Assembly: GCF_025567365.1 (NCBI RefSeq)
Contig: NZ_JAOQJG010000002.1
Span: 1-64,000 of the forward strand
Reading direction: 5' to 3'
DNA: 64,000 bases
Source: Anaerostipes amylophilus
GTDB taxonomy: Bacteria; Bacillota; Clostridia; Lachnospirales; Lachnospiraceae
Of this stretch, positions 37,119 through 46,263 are shown piece after piece. Made by a program: the position numbers and the translations under genes. Positions within the stretch are counted from its first letter, which is position 1. Every line of letters begins with the position of its first letter. The notes beneath the pieces are model-generated. The model saw nothing but the letters and a program-made list of their open reading frames with translations. It did not search any database and was not told the DNA's origin.

Positions 37119-38024
37119 GTGAAGAAAACAGTATATCTGACATCAAAACAAGATGGACTAAAACTACACGTATTATTAATGGAACCAGAAGAAGAACCAA
37201 AAGGAATCGTACAGATTGTTCATGGAATGGCAGAGCACAAAGAACGGTATGAGCCATTTATGGAGATGCTATGTAAACAAGGATATATCAGTATAATTCA
37301 TGATCATAGAGGACACGGAAAAAGTATAAGAGCAAAAGAAGATCTCGGATATTTTTACGACGAAAGTGGAAAAGCAATCGTTGAAGATGTACATCAGATC
37401 ACTCAATGGACAAAAGATCGATATGGAGAAATGCCATATCATTTATTTGGACACAGCATGGGATCACTAGTTGTAAGATGTTATTTGAAAAAATATGATA
37501 ATGAATTAGATTCACTGATCATATGCGGAAGTCCAAGCGAGAATAAAGCTGCGAAGGCAGCAACCTTGCTGGCAAAGGCAGCGTGTAAAATAAGACCACA
37601 TAAAAGAGGTGATTTCTTTCAGAAACTGGCATTTGGTTTATACGGGAAAATACTAGAAGAAGGAGAATCAGAAAACGGCTGGATCAGTTATAATAAAGAA
37701 AATGTAAAGGCCTATGATGAAAATCCACTCGATGGGTTTGTATTTAGCAATAATGGATTTTTGAATCTCTTCTTATTAATGGATGAAACATATAATAACA
37801 AAGGATGGCAGGTAAAACATCCATCATTGCCGATTTTATTTATCGCAGGAGCAGATGATCCATGCATCGGATCAAAGAAACAATATGCAAAAGCTATGAC
37901 AACATTGAAAAAACGAGGATACAATAATGTCAGAGGAATGCTGTTTTTAAATCGCAGACATGAGATTTTGAATGAAGATGGGGTGGAGAAAGTTTATAAG
38001 GCAGTGTTGAGTTTCCTGAAGTAA
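37119..38024 (+). CDS. alpha/beta hydrolase, lysophospholipase/monoglyceride lipase type
   Basis: 301 residues. HGMAEHKERYEPF (oxyanion/HG region), nucleophile Ser in LFGHSMGSLVVRCY, the acid in FIAGADDPCIGS, and the catalytic His in NRRHEILNED. Probably cytosolic, no signal peptide. GTG 37119 lies 8 nt after GGAGG. The longer in-frame reading would begin at the -35 hexamer and is rejected. Confidence 0.85.
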   Translation: MKKTVYLTSKQDGLKLHVLLMEPEEEPKGIVQIVHGMAEHKERYEPFMEMLCKQGYISIIHDHRGHGKSIRAKEDLGYFYDESGKAIVEDVHQITQWTKDRYGEMPYHLFGHSMGSLVVRCYLKKYDNELDSLIICGSPSENKAAKAATLLAKAACKIRPHKRGDFFQKLAFGLYGKILEEGESENGWISYNKENVKAYDENPLDGFVFSNNGFLNLFLLMDETYNNKGWQVKHPSLPILFIAGADDPCIGSKKQYAKAMTTLKKRGYNNVRGMLFLNRRHEILNEDGVEKVYKAVLSFLK

Positions 38025-38178
38025 GATCTGCTGATCGTTGCCACCGGTTTCTTATCAATATTTTTTGTTATCTTATTTCCGTCACATAAAACTGAAGTCT
38101 ATCGAAACCAGTATACAGAGTGTATGTTATAGGGTATTGGCTGATAAGTTTTGTATATACTCATTTATCGCTTTAAAG

Positions 38179-38207
38179 TTGCATATTATCAGAAAATTTG
38201 ATATAAT
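38179..38207 (+). promoter_or_regulatory. sigma-A type promoter of the transporter-pxp operon
   Basis: TTGCAT (38179-38184), 17-nt spacer, TATAAT (38202-38207), 38 nt before the first gene. The rest of the 221-nt gap (38025-38245) shows no gene or structure that I can support. Confidence 0.75.
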
Positions 38208-38245
38208 CGTTTCATTATATTGAAAATGAAAGGAAATTATTTACT

Positions 38246-39469
38246 ATGAAGAAAGAGAATAACAAGAAAAGTGCAAGCGCCTTGATCGGTGCAGCATTTC
38301 TTATGGCGACATCGGCAATTGGACCTGGATTCCTCACACAGACTGGTAAATTTACGGATAGTCTTCATGGAAGTTTCGGATTTGTAATTCTGATCTCCGT
38401 GATCTTGGCAGCGATCGTACAGTTAAATGTATGGAGAGTTTTGTGTGTATCTGGAATGCGTGGACAGGATGTAGCCAACAAAGTGCTTCCTGGACTTGGA
38501 TATTTGATCGCGTTCTTAGTTGTCGCTGGGGGACTTGTATTTAATATTGGTAACGTTGGTGGAGGAGCCTTAGGTTTTAATACATTACTTGGAATTCCGA
38601 CAACTGTTGGCTATTTTATCGCAGGAGCGATCGCGATCCTTGTATTTTTGATGAAAAACGCTATGAATGCAATGGATAATCTTACAAAAGTCCTTGGTGC
38701 TATCATGATCCTTGTCATCTTTATCGTAATTCTTATTGTACAGCCACCAGTTGGTATGGCAGCAAAAGAGACAGTACTTCCTACAGCATCTATGAGTGAT
38801 ATTTTCCCAGCAATCCTTACATTACTTGGAGGAACTGTTGGTGGATATATCACATTTGCAGGAGCTCATCGCTTGATCGATGCAGGAATCACTGGAAAAG
38901 AAAACTTAAAAGAGATCAATAAGAGTTCTGTTATGGGAATGGGAATCGCAACGATCGTTCGTATCTTCTTATTCCTTGCAGTTTTAGGAGTTGTTGTAGC
39001 AACAGCAACATCACCAGCTCATACACTAGATCCAGCAAACCCAACAGCAGATGCATTTTTACAGGGAGCAGGACAGATTGGATACCGTTTCTTTGGACTT
39101 GTGATCTTATGTGCAGCGATCACGTCAATTGTTGGATGCGCATACACATCAGTATCTTTCCTTAAGACATTCAGCAAGACGATTGAGAAGAACGAGAAAT
39201 GGTTTATCGTTGGATTTATCGCAGTCAGCACGATCTGTATGGCACTTGCTGGACAGCCAGCCGTATTACTTGTACTTGCAGGAGCCTTAAATGGACTGAT
39301 TTTACCGATCACATTAGGTGTCTGCCTGATCGCTTCCCAGAAGAAATCGATCATGGGAGAAGATTATCATCATCCAGTATTATTACTGATCCTTGGAATC
39401 GTGGTAGTCGTTGTTTCAGGATATCTTGGAATTACATCATTAAGCAGCTTAACTGCACTGTTTGCATAA
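38246..39469 (+). CDS. NRAMP-family transporter associated with 5-oxoprolinase genes (YcsG-like)
   Basis: 407 residues, about 11 hydrophobic helices. The NRAMP TM1 motif region reads TSAIGPGFLTQTGKF instead of the metal-binding DPGN of true Mn/Fe transporters. With pxp genes downstream, a B. subtilis YcsG-like role (uptake of an organic substrate such as 5-oxoproline, or a non-classical cation) is more likely than Mn import (inference). Confidence 0.82.
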   Translation: MKKENNKKSASALIGAAFLMATSAIGPGFLTQTGKFTDSLHGSFGFVILISVILAAIVQLNVWRVLCVSGMRGQDVANKVLPGLGYLIAFLVVAGGLVFNIGNVGGGALGFNTLLGIPTTVGYFIAGAIAILVFLMKNAMNAMDNLTKVLGAIMILVIFIVILIVQPPVGMAAKETVLPTASMSDIFPAILTLLGGTVGGYITFAGAHRLIDAGITGKENLKEINKSSVMGMGIATIVRIFLFLAVLGVVVATATSPAHTLDPANPTADAFLQGAGQIGYRFFGLVILCAAITSIVGCAYTSVSFLKTFSKTIEKNEKWFIVGFIAVSTICMALAGQPAVLLVLAGALNGLILPITLGVCLIASQKKSIMGEDYHHPVLLLILGIVVVVVSGYLGITSLSSLTALFA

Positions 39470-39544
39470 GTAGAGTTATTTACATAAGTAGTTAAGATTA
39501 AAATATAAAAAACACAGACTGACCGAAAGGAGTTATGTGAAAAA

Positions 39545-40273
39545 ATGGAAGAAGTAAAGATTAGCACTGCGGGAGATTCAGCCCTGCTTATTGAGTTTGG
39601 ACAGGAAATCTCTCCAGAGATTAACGCAAGGATCACAGCCTTTGTACATCTTTTAAAAGCACAGCATATTGAAGGAGTACAGGATATGATCCCGGCATTT
39701 ACCAGTCTTTTGATCAATTATGATCCAAGAGTGGTAAATTATAAATCATTAACAAAACGTTTGCAGAAGTTATTAAAACTGGATGTAAATGAAGAAGCCT
39801 CTGCATCCAGAGTCTTTGAGATTCCAGTATGCTATGGAGGAGAATACGGACCAGATATCGAAAATATCGCAAAACATGCTGGTTTAACGGAAGAAGAAGT
39901 TATTGAGATTCATTCTTCTAAGGACTATTTAATCTATATGCTTGGATTCCTACCAGGATTTTCTTATCTTGGTGGATTGGATGAGAGAATCCATACACCA
40001 AGACTTGCCAATCCAAGAATCAGAATCCCAGCAGGAAGTGTCGGGATCGGTGGTTCCCAGACGGGAATTTATCCACTAGATTCACCGGGAGGATGGCAGC
40101 TCCTTGGAATGACACCGGTAAAAACTTATGATCCAGAACGAGAGGATCCAATTCTTTTTGAAGCTGGAAACTATATCCGTTTTGTGCCTGTATCAGAAGA
40201 AGAATATAAACAGATCAAAGAACAGGTTGAAAATGGAACTTATGAATGTGTCATTCATACAAAGGAGGTGTAA
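39545..40273 (+). CDS. pxpB: 5-oxoprolinase subunit B (KipI/AHS1 family)
   Basis: 242 residues. The AHS1 signature is YLIYMLGFLPGFSYLGGLDERIHTPRLANPRIRIPAGSVGIGGSQTGIYPLDSPGGWQLLG. PxpABC converts 5-oxo-L-proline and ATP to glutamate. AHS1 is also half of the carboxyltransferase part of urea carboxylase. AAAGGAG site upstream. 3 nt before pxpC. Confidence 0.93.
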   Translation: MEEVKISTAGDSALLIEFGQEISPEINARITAFVHLLKAQHIEGVQDMIPAFTSLLINYDPRVVNYKSLTKRLQKLLKLDVNEEASASRVFEIPVCYGGEYGPDIENIAKHAGLTEEEVIEIHSSKDYLIYMLGFLPGFSYLGGLDERIHTPRLANPRIRIPAGSVGIGGSQTGIYPLDSPGGWQLLGMTPVKTYDPEREDPILFEAGNYIRFVPVSEEEYKQIKEQVENGTYECVIHTKEV

Positions 40274-40276
40274 ACA

Positions 40277-41281
40277 ATGGGAGTTCGTATACTAAAAGGT
40301 GGAATGCTGACAACCGTGCAGGATCTTGGAAGAACAGGATATCAGAGTCAAGGATTCAGCGTATCCGGAGTTATGGACGTTCGTTCTTTTAAGATCGCAA
40401 ACCTCTTACTGGACAACCCGGAAAATGAAGCAGTCCTCGAATTTACTTTAATGGGACCAACTCTTGAATTTACATCAGAGACGATTATTTCGATCACAGG
40501 TGGAGATTTCCGCCCACAGATCAATGGAAAACCTGCGAAGATGTATACAGCAATTTATATGCATCGTGGAGATATCCTGACATTTGGCGGAGCAAGAACT
40601 GGAACAAGAGGATATATTGCATTTTCAAGTTATCTTGATATACCAGTTGTGATGGGAAGCCGTTCAACCAATATCAAGTGCAAGATCGGTGGATTTAAAG
40701 GACGTAAACTCGAAGATGAAGATTATATCGGATTCAGAGCAAAACGAAGATATCTTCCATACTATTTATCAAGAAGTTTGGATTTAAATGAATTTGATCA
40801 GGAAAAAGTAACCTTAAGAGTTGTCATGGGTCCACAGGAGAAGATGTTTACCAAAGAAGGACGCGAGACATTCTTAAATTCAGAATATACAGTGACAAGT
40901 GAATTTGACCGTATGGGATGCCGCTTAGAAGGTCCATTTATTGCATACAAAACGACATCCGATATCATTTCCGATGGAATCGCATTTGGATCTGTTCAGG
41001 TGCCAAGCCATGGAAAACCGATCATCTTATTAGCAGATCGACAGACAACCGGTGGATATGCAAAGATCGCAACGGTCATCTCTGTGGATATTCCGAAACT
41101 TGTCCAGAGAAAGACAGAACAAAAAGTAAGATTTCAGGCCGTATCAGTCGAAGAAGCTCAGAAGCTGTTAGCAGATGAGATGAAAGAACTGAATGATTTC
41201 AGAAGTCAGATTTATACACCTTGTAAAGAAGTATTAGACTGCAGACTAGTTGCAAAACGAATCAGCGCTCTATTTGAATAG
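40277..41281 (+). CDS. pxpC: 5-oxoprolinase subunit C (KipA/AHS2 family)
   Basis: 334 residues. The AHS2 hallmarks are TVQDLGRTGYQSQGFSVSGVMD at the start, SEFDRMGCRLEG, and a late block IISDGIAFGSVQVPSHGKPIILLADRQTTGGYAKIATV. It partners PxpB. In a fused context AHS1-AHS2 forms the urea carboxylase carboxyltransferase fold. Confidence 0.93.
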   Translation: MGVRILKGGMLTTVQDLGRTGYQSQGFSVSGVMDVRSFKIANLLLDNPENEAVLEFTLMGPTLEFTSETIISITGGDFRPQINGKPAKMYTAIYMHRGDILTFGGARTGTRGYIAFSSYLDIPVVMGSRSTNIKCKIGGFKGRKLEDEDYIGFRAKRRYLPYYLSRSLDLNEFDQEKVTLRVVMGPQEKMFTKEGRETFLNSEYTVTSEFDRMGCRLEGPFIAYKTTSDIISDGIAFGSVQVPSHGKPIILLADRQTTGGYAKIATVISVDIPKLVQRKTEQKVRFQAVSVEEAQKLLADEMKELNDFRSQIYTPCKEVLDCRLVAKRISALFE

Positions 41282-41296
41282 AAAAGGAGAAACACT

Positions 41297-41731
41297 GTGA
41301 ATTTAGAAAAAATTGAAAAATTAGTAAAGATCATCGAGAATTCTTCTATGCTGGATTTCAGTATTCAGGAAGGCGATGTAAAAATTAAAATGAGCAGAAG
41401 AGGAAGTGCTGGAGCACCATCAACACCGATGGCAGTTTCTACACAGGGGGTTGATAATGCAGCAGATGGTCTTGATTCTGACGATGAAGGATATATTACA
41501 TCTCCGATCGTAGGTACGTTTTATTCTGCACCATCTCCAGAAGCAAAAGCATTCGTGAAAGTTGGAGACCGCGTCAAAGCAGGACAGACAGTATGTATCC
41601 TTGAAGCGATGAAATTAATGAACGAGATCGAAAGTGATTTTGACTGCGAGATCGAAGCTGTCTTAGTAAGTAACGAGCAGAAGATCGAATATGGACAGCC
41701 ATTATTTAAAGTAAAGAAAATTGAAGACTAA
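41297..41731 (+). CDS. accB: biotin carboxyl carrier protein
   Basis: 144 residues. The biotinyl Lys106 is in ILEAMKLMNEIESD. N-terminal AccB-like helix, Ala/Pro/Thr linker and a C-terminal biotinyl beta-barrel (SPIVGTFYSAPSPEAKAFVKVGDRVKAGQ). GTG start with AAAGGAG upstream. It sits between pxpC and the carboxylase, so its carboxyl acceptor may be the PxpBC substrate rather than acetyl-CoA (inference). Confidence 0.92.
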   Translation: MNLEKIEKLVKIIENSSMLDFSIQEGDVKIKMSRRGSAGAPSTPMAVSTQGVDNAADGLDSDDEGYITSPIVGTFYSAPSPEAKAFVKVGDRVKAGQTVCILEAMKLMNEIESDFDCEIEAVLVSNEQKIEYGQPLFKVKKIED

Positions 41732-41743
41732 AGGAGGCATTAT

Positions 41744-43090
41744 ATGTTTCGAAGTATATTGATCGCGAACCGTGGAGAAATCGCAGTCAGGATCATCCGT
41801 GCCTGTCGTAATATGGGAATCAAGAGTATCGCGGTTTATTCAAAAGAAGATAAAGACAGTCTTCATGTACAACTTGCAGACCGAAGAGTATGTATCGGAG
41901 AAGGTCCTGCAAAAAATAGTTATCTGAATATGGAACGTATCATTTCAGCAGCAAAGAACACGGATGCCGATGCAATTCATCCAGGATTCGGATTTTTATC
42001 TGAAAATGCAGACTTTGTCCGTTTATGTAAGGAAAATGATATTGCATTTATCGGACCAAGTGCAGAAGTCATCGACAGCATGGGAAATAAATCTAATGCA
42101 AGAAAGACAATGATGGAAGCAGGAGTTCCAGTTGTACCAGGAACAAAAGAACCTGTCTACGATGCAGTGACAGGAGAAAAATTAGCAGACGAGATCGGAT
42201 ATCCGGTTATGATCAAAGCATCTTCCGGTGGTGGTGGAAAAGGAATGCGTGTTTCAAAATCCAAAGAAGATTTTGAATTTAATTTCAATACTGCACAAAG
42301 AGAGTCAGCCAATGCATTTGGTGATGACACGATGTATATTGAAAAATTCATTGAGAATCCACGACATGTCGAGATTCAGATCATGGCAGATGAACATGGA
42401 AATGTCGTAGCATTAGGAGAACGTGACTGTTCTGTTCAGAGAAATCACCAGAAACTGATCGAAGAATCACCATCCCCAGCGATCACAGATGAGATCAGAA
42501 AATCCATGAATCACGATGCGATCCTTGCAGCAAAAGCCGTAGGTTATACAAATGCAGGAACCGTAGAGTTTATCCTTGATCCAAAAGGAACTTACTATTT
42601 CATGGAAATGAACACCCGTATTCAGGTAGAACATGGAGTGACAGAGATGGTAACAGGGACAGACCTGATCATCGAACAGATCCGTGTAGCAATGGGAATG
42701 GAATTAAGCTTTACACAGGAAGATGTTCATATCAATGGACATGCCATCGAATGCCGAATCAATGCAGAGATTCCAGAGAAGAACTTTATGCCAAGCCCTG
42801 GAGTGATCAAACACATGCATCTTCCAGCTGGAAATGGAGTTCGTGTGGATACAGCGATCTACACAGGATACTGCATCCCATCCGAATACGATTCCATGAT
42901 CGCAAAGGTCATTGTACATGCACCAGACCGTGACGCAGCATTACAAAAAATGAGAACAGCCCTCGATGAAATGGTAATCTTAGGAATTCATACAAACCTT
43001 GATTTCCAGTATCAGCTGATGAACAATCGAGAGTTCTGTGAAGGAAAAGCAGATACAGGATTTATCGAGAGATTATTAAGATTAGACTAA
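41744..43090 (+). CDS. accC: biotin carboxylase subunit
   Basis: 448 residues. Start FRSILIANRGEIAVRIIRACRNMGI, ATP-grasp lid KASSGGGGKGMRV, EERDCSVQRNHQKLIEE-type segment, catalytic region FMEMNTRIQVEHGVTEMVTG. Common AccC reads EHPVTE, so EHGVTE is a small variation. It carboxylates biotin on BCCP with ATP and bicarbonate. No accA/accD in the window. Confidence 0.93.
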   Translation: MFRSILIANRGEIAVRIIRACRNMGIKSIAVYSKEDKDSLHVQLADRRVCIGEGPAKNSYLNMERIISAAKNTDADAIHPGFGFLSENADFVRLCKENDIAFIGPSAEVIDSMGNKSNARKTMMEAGVPVVPGTKEPVYDAVTGEKLADEIGYPVMIKASSGGGGKGMRVSKSKEDFEFNFNTAQRESANAFGDDTMYIEKFIENPRHVEIQIMADEHGNVVALGERDCSVQRNHQKLIEESPSPAITDEIRKSMNHDAILAAKAVGYTNAGTVEFILDPKGTYYFMEMNTRIQVEHGVTEMVTGTDLIIEQIRVAMGMELSFTQEDVHINGHAIECRINAEIPEKNFMPSPGVIKHMHLPAGNGVRVDTAIYTGYCIPSEYDSMIAKVIVHAPDRDAALQKMRTALDEMVILGIHTNLDFQYQLMNNREFCEGKADTGFIERLLRLD

Positions 43091-43129
43091 GTATTAAGAA
43101 TATTAGACTAGTTATTAAGATTAGCTAAG
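43072..43129. repeat. three imperfect ~20-bp tandem units at the accC end
   Basis: Units of the pattern (G)TATTAAGA-TTAGACTA start near 43072, 43091 and 43111. The first encodes the last AccC residues (RLLRLD). Probably slippage-born, extending the gap before pxpA. Confidence 0.5.
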
Positions 43130-43179
43130 AAAGATACTCATAAACAGAGTATACAAAAGAAAGTGAGGCATCATTTATT

Positions 43180-43935
43180 ATGTATCAGGTAGATTTAAAC
43201 AGCGACCTTGGAGAAAGCTTTGGAAGATATACAATTGGAAATGATGAAAAGATCATTCCACTGATCACATCCGCAAATGTAGCATGCGGATACCATGCAT
43301 CCGATCCAGTCGTAATGACACAGACCATTCAGAGAGCCAAAGAAGCAGGAATCGGAATTGGAGCCCATCCAGGACTTCCAGATCTGATGGGATTTGGACG
43401 AAGAAGTATGGTGATTTCCAACGAAGAAGCTAAAGCATATACACTATATCAGATCAGTGCCTTAGGCGGAATGTGCAAAGCAGCCGGAGTGAAATTACAG
43501 CATGTAAAGCCACACGGAGCGCTGTATAACATGGCAGCCAAAGACTATGATTTGTCCAAAGCAATCTGCGAAGCAATTTACGAATACGACAAAGATCTGA
43601 TTGTCATGGGATTATCCGGAAGCGAAATGATCAAAGCCGCTCATGATTGTGGATTAAAAGCAGCCAGCGAAGTATTTGCTGACCGCGCATACGAAGAAGA
43701 TGGAACCTTGGTAAACAGAAGAAAGCCAGGAGCTATGATCGAAGATGAAGACGAAGCAATCAAGAGAGTCATCCGCATGGTAAAAGAAGGAAAAGTTACT
43801 TCAATTACTGGAAAAGATATTGATATTAAAGCAGACTCTATCTGCGTGCATGGAGATGGAGAGAAAGCATTATTATTTGTTGAGAAGATTCGCAAGGCAT
43901 TAGCCGAAGAAGAGATAGAGATTCGTCATTTATAA
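43180..43935 (+). CDS. pxpA: 5-oxoprolinase subunit A (LamB/YcsF family)
   Basis: 251 residues. Family motifs VDLNSDLGESFGRY, SANVACGYHASDP, GIGAHPGLPDLMGFGRR, HVKPHGALYNM and EVFADRAYEEDGTLVNRRKPGA. It is the third 5-oxoprolinase component and closes the operon, followed by a terminator. Confidence 0.94.
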   Translation: MYQVDLNSDLGESFGRYTIGNDEKIIPLITSANVACGYHASDPVVMTQTIQRAKEAGIGIGAHPGLPDLMGFGRRSMVISNEEAKAYTLYQISALGGMCKAAGVKLQHVKPHGALYNMAAKDYDLSKAICEAIYEYDKDLIVMGLSGSEMIKAAHDCGLKAASEVFADRAYEEDGTLVNRRKPGAMIEDEDEAIKRVIRMVKEGKVTSITGKDIDIKADSICVHGDGEKALLFVEKIRKALAEEEIEIRHL

Positions 43936-43951
43936 GAACTAATATAAAAAT

Positions 43952-43995
43952 AAAAATCTGATATGTAATCTGTGGGTTATATATCAGATTTTTTT
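43952..43995 (+). terminator. intrinsic terminator after pxpA
   Basis: 13-bp stem AAAAATCTGATAT/ATATCAGATTTTT, 16-nt loop, T-run. Confidence 0.85.
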
Positions 43996-44049
43996 GCCTT
44001 AGATAAAACTTTAGGATAAAATATGGAAATGATTATATCAAAAAATGAA

Positions 44050-44078
44050 TTGAATCAAGGAAATTCACAAGATATAAT
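44050..44078 (+). promoter_or_regulatory. sigma-A type promoter of the ubiD-ubiX pair
   Basis: TTGAAT (44050-44055), 17-nt spacer, TATAAT (44073-44078), 69 nt before the first start codon. Confidence 0.75.
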
Positions 44079-44146
44079 AAAAAACATAAAATGGATTATT
44101 AAATTGCAAATTAAGATATCATCATAACAAAGAAAGAAGGAAAAGT

Positions 44147-45607
44147 ATGGCAGACAAAGTAAGAGACTTAAGAAGTGCCCTAGAACGTTTAAAAACAATG
44201 GAAGGGCAATACATAGAAACTGACGTAGAAGTTGATCCAATGGCAGAACTTGCCGGAGTTTACCGTTATGTAGGTGCAGGTGGAACAGTCAAACGTCCGA
44301 CAAAAGAAGGACCAGCAATGGTATTTAACAATGTCAAAGGACATAAAGATGCCAGAGTAGCGATTGGTGTTCTAGCAAGCAGAAAGCGTGTAGCAGCTCT
44401 TTTAGACTGTAAACCAGAAGAATTAGGAAAGAAACTTTATCACAGTGTAGATAACCCAATCCCACCAGTTGAATATCAGGGAGCGCCACCATGTCAGCAG
44501 GTCGTTCATAAAGCAGAAGATCCAGACTTCAACCTATACGATCTGGTACCAGCACCAACAAACACACCAGATGATGCAGGTCCATATATCACCCTTGGAA
44601 TGTGCTATGCAACACATCCAGACACAGGAGTTCATGATGTGACGATCCATCGCTTATGCATTCAGGGAAAAGATGAATTATCTATTTTCTTCACGCCAGG
44701 AGCAAGACATATCGGAGCAATGGCAGAACGTGCAGAAGAATTAGGACAGAAACTTCCAATTTCCATTAGTATCGGAGTCGATCCAGCGATCGAGATCGGT
44801 TCCTGCTTTGAAGCACCAACAACCCCACTTGGATATGATGAACTCGCTGTTGCAGGAGCATTAAGAAATGAACCAGTCGAATTATGCAAATGTTTAACAG
44901 TGAACGAAATGGCAATTGCAAATGCAGAATATGTCATCGAAGGAGAAGTCATTCTAAATGTACGAGTACAGGAAGACCAGAATAGCCACACAGGATACGC
45001 AATGCCAGAATTTCCAGGATACACAGGACCAGCAAGTTCTCAGTGCTGGTTGATCAAGGTAAAAGCTGTTACACATAGAGAAAATCCAATCATGCAGACA
45101 TGTATCGGACCAAGTGAAGAACATGTATCCATGGCAGGAATTCCGACAGAAGCAAGTATTTACGGAATGGTAGAAAAAGCAATGCCGGGACGTCTTCAGA
45201 ACGTATACTGTGGATCAGCAGGTGGTGGAAAATATATGGCAGTCCTACAGTTTAAGAAACGAGAAGCCAGTGACGAAGGAAGACAAAGACAGGCAGCATT
45301 ATTAGCATTTTCTGCGTTTAGTGAATTGAAACATGTATTTTTAGTAGATGAAGATGTTGACTGCTTTGATATGAATGATGTCTTATGGGCAATGAATACA
45401 AGATTCCAAGGAGATGCAGATATCATCACGATTCCGGGAGTCAGATGCCATCCATTAGATCCATCCAACGATCCAACATGTTCTCCAAGCATCAGAGATC
45501 ATGGAATCGCATGCAAGACAATCTTTGACTGTACGGTTCCATACGATCAGAAAGAACGATTTAAGAGAGCAAGATTTATGGAAGTAGATCCAGAACATTG
45601 GTTATAA
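44147..45607 (+). CDS. UbiD-family prenyl-FMN-dependent (de)carboxylase
   Basis: 486 residues. LRSALERLKTMEGQYIETDVEVDPMAELAGVYR at the start, the central APTNTPDDAGPYITLGMC and TIHRLCIQGKDELSIFF, the E-x-R region EPVELCKCLTVNEM and EFPGYTGPASSQ, and a C-terminal DVDCFDMNDVLWAMNTRFQGDADI. The family needs prenylated FMN from UbiX, encoded next. Substrates are aromatic or alpha,beta-unsaturated acids; the lack of ubiquinone genes argues for an aromatic-acid role. Confidence 0.9.
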   Translation: MADKVRDLRSALERLKTMEGQYIETDVEVDPMAELAGVYRYVGAGGTVKRPTKEGPAMVFNNVKGHKDARVAIGVLASRKRVAALLDCKPEELGKKLYHSVDNPIPPVEYQGAPPCQQVVHKAEDPDFNLYDLVPAPTNTPDDAGPYITLGMCYATHPDTGVHDVTIHRLCIQGKDELSIFFTPGARHIGAMAERAEELGQKLPISISIGVDPAIEIGSCFEAPTTPLGYDELAVAGALRNEPVELCKCLTVNEMAIANAEYVIEGEVILNVRVQEDQNSHTGYAMPEFPGYTGPASSQCWLIKVKAVTHRENPIMQTCIGPSEEHVSMAGIPTEASIYGMVEKAMPGRLQNVYCGSAGGGKYMAVLQFKKREASDEGRQRQAALLAFSAFSELKHVFLVDEDVDCFDMNDVLWAMNTRFQGDADIITIPGVRCHPLDPSNDPTCSPSIRDHGIACKTIFDCTVPYDQKERFKRARFMEVDPEHWL

Positions 45608-45631
45608 ATTAAGAAAAGGAAATTTATTTTA

Positions 45632-46201
45632 ATGAAGAAACGACTGATCATAGGAGCAACGGGGGCAAGTGGAATGCCGATTTTGATCCAGTGTCTAAAA
45701 CTAATGAAAGAGCAGGATGATTTTGAATCTTATTTAATTATGACAGACAGTGCAAAGTTAACTTTGGAACATGAAACAAAAATGAAAATAGAAGAAATAG
45801 AACAACTTGCGGATCATGTCATAGATTCAAGAGAGATTGGAGCAGGCCCAGCCAGTGGATCATTTAAAACAGAAGGAATGCTCATAGTTCCATGCAGTAT
45901 GAAGACGATCGCAGGAATTCACAGTGGATATGCAGACAATCTGGTATTAAGGGCAGCAGATGTAACGATCAAGGAGCATAGACCACTGGTACTTGCAGCA
46001 AGAGAGACACCATTAAGTGCGATTCATTTAAGAAATCTTCAAGAATTGGCGATGATTCCAGGAGTTCATATTATTCCTCCGATGATGACATTTTATCATA
46101 TGCCAGAGACAATTGAGGAGATGACATATCATATTGCAGCAAAACTATTGGAACCATTTGGGATAGAAGCCAAAGAATATAGGAGATGGACTGGAATATA
46201 A
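45632..46201 (+). CDS. ubiX: UbiX-family flavin prenyltransferase
   Basis: 189 residues. FMN-binding GATGASGMPI at the start, ASGSFKTEGMLIVPCSMKTIAGIHSGYADNL, and LVLAARETPLSAIHLRNL. It makes prenyl-FMN for UbiD. 24 nt after the ubiD-like gene, the usual partnership. Confidence 0.94.
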   Translation: MKKRLIIGATGASGMPILIQCLKLMKEQDDFESYLIMTDSAKLTLEHETKMKIEEIEQLADHVIDSREIGAGPASGSFKTEGMLIVPCSMKTIAGIHSGYADNLVLRAADVTIKEHRPLVLAARETPLSAIHLRNLQELAMIPGVHIIPPMMTFYHMPETIEEMTYHIAAKLLEPFGIEAKEYRRWTGI

Positions 46202-46217
46202 AATCTATATAATTAAC

Positions 46218-46261
46218 AAAAAAGGAACCCCCCAAAAAAAATATCAAGAGGTTCCTTTTTT
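46218..46261. terminator. bidirectional terminator between ubiX and the epimerase gene
   Basis: 12-bp stem AAAAAAGGAACC/GGTTCCTTTTTT serves both converging genes. Confidence 0.85.
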
Positions 46262-46263
46262 GA

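Noticed and set aside
38025..38245. T-box or other riboswitch, or a small gene, before the NRAMP-like gene
   Set aside because: The promoter lies only 38 nt before the gene, so the upstream 180 nt is not in the leader. The short ORF there has no ribosome site and odd composition.
43072..43129. CRISPR-like repeats after accC
   Set aside because: Only three imperfect, directly abutting ~20-bp units with no spacers. No CRISPR array or cas gene is seen anywhere in the window.
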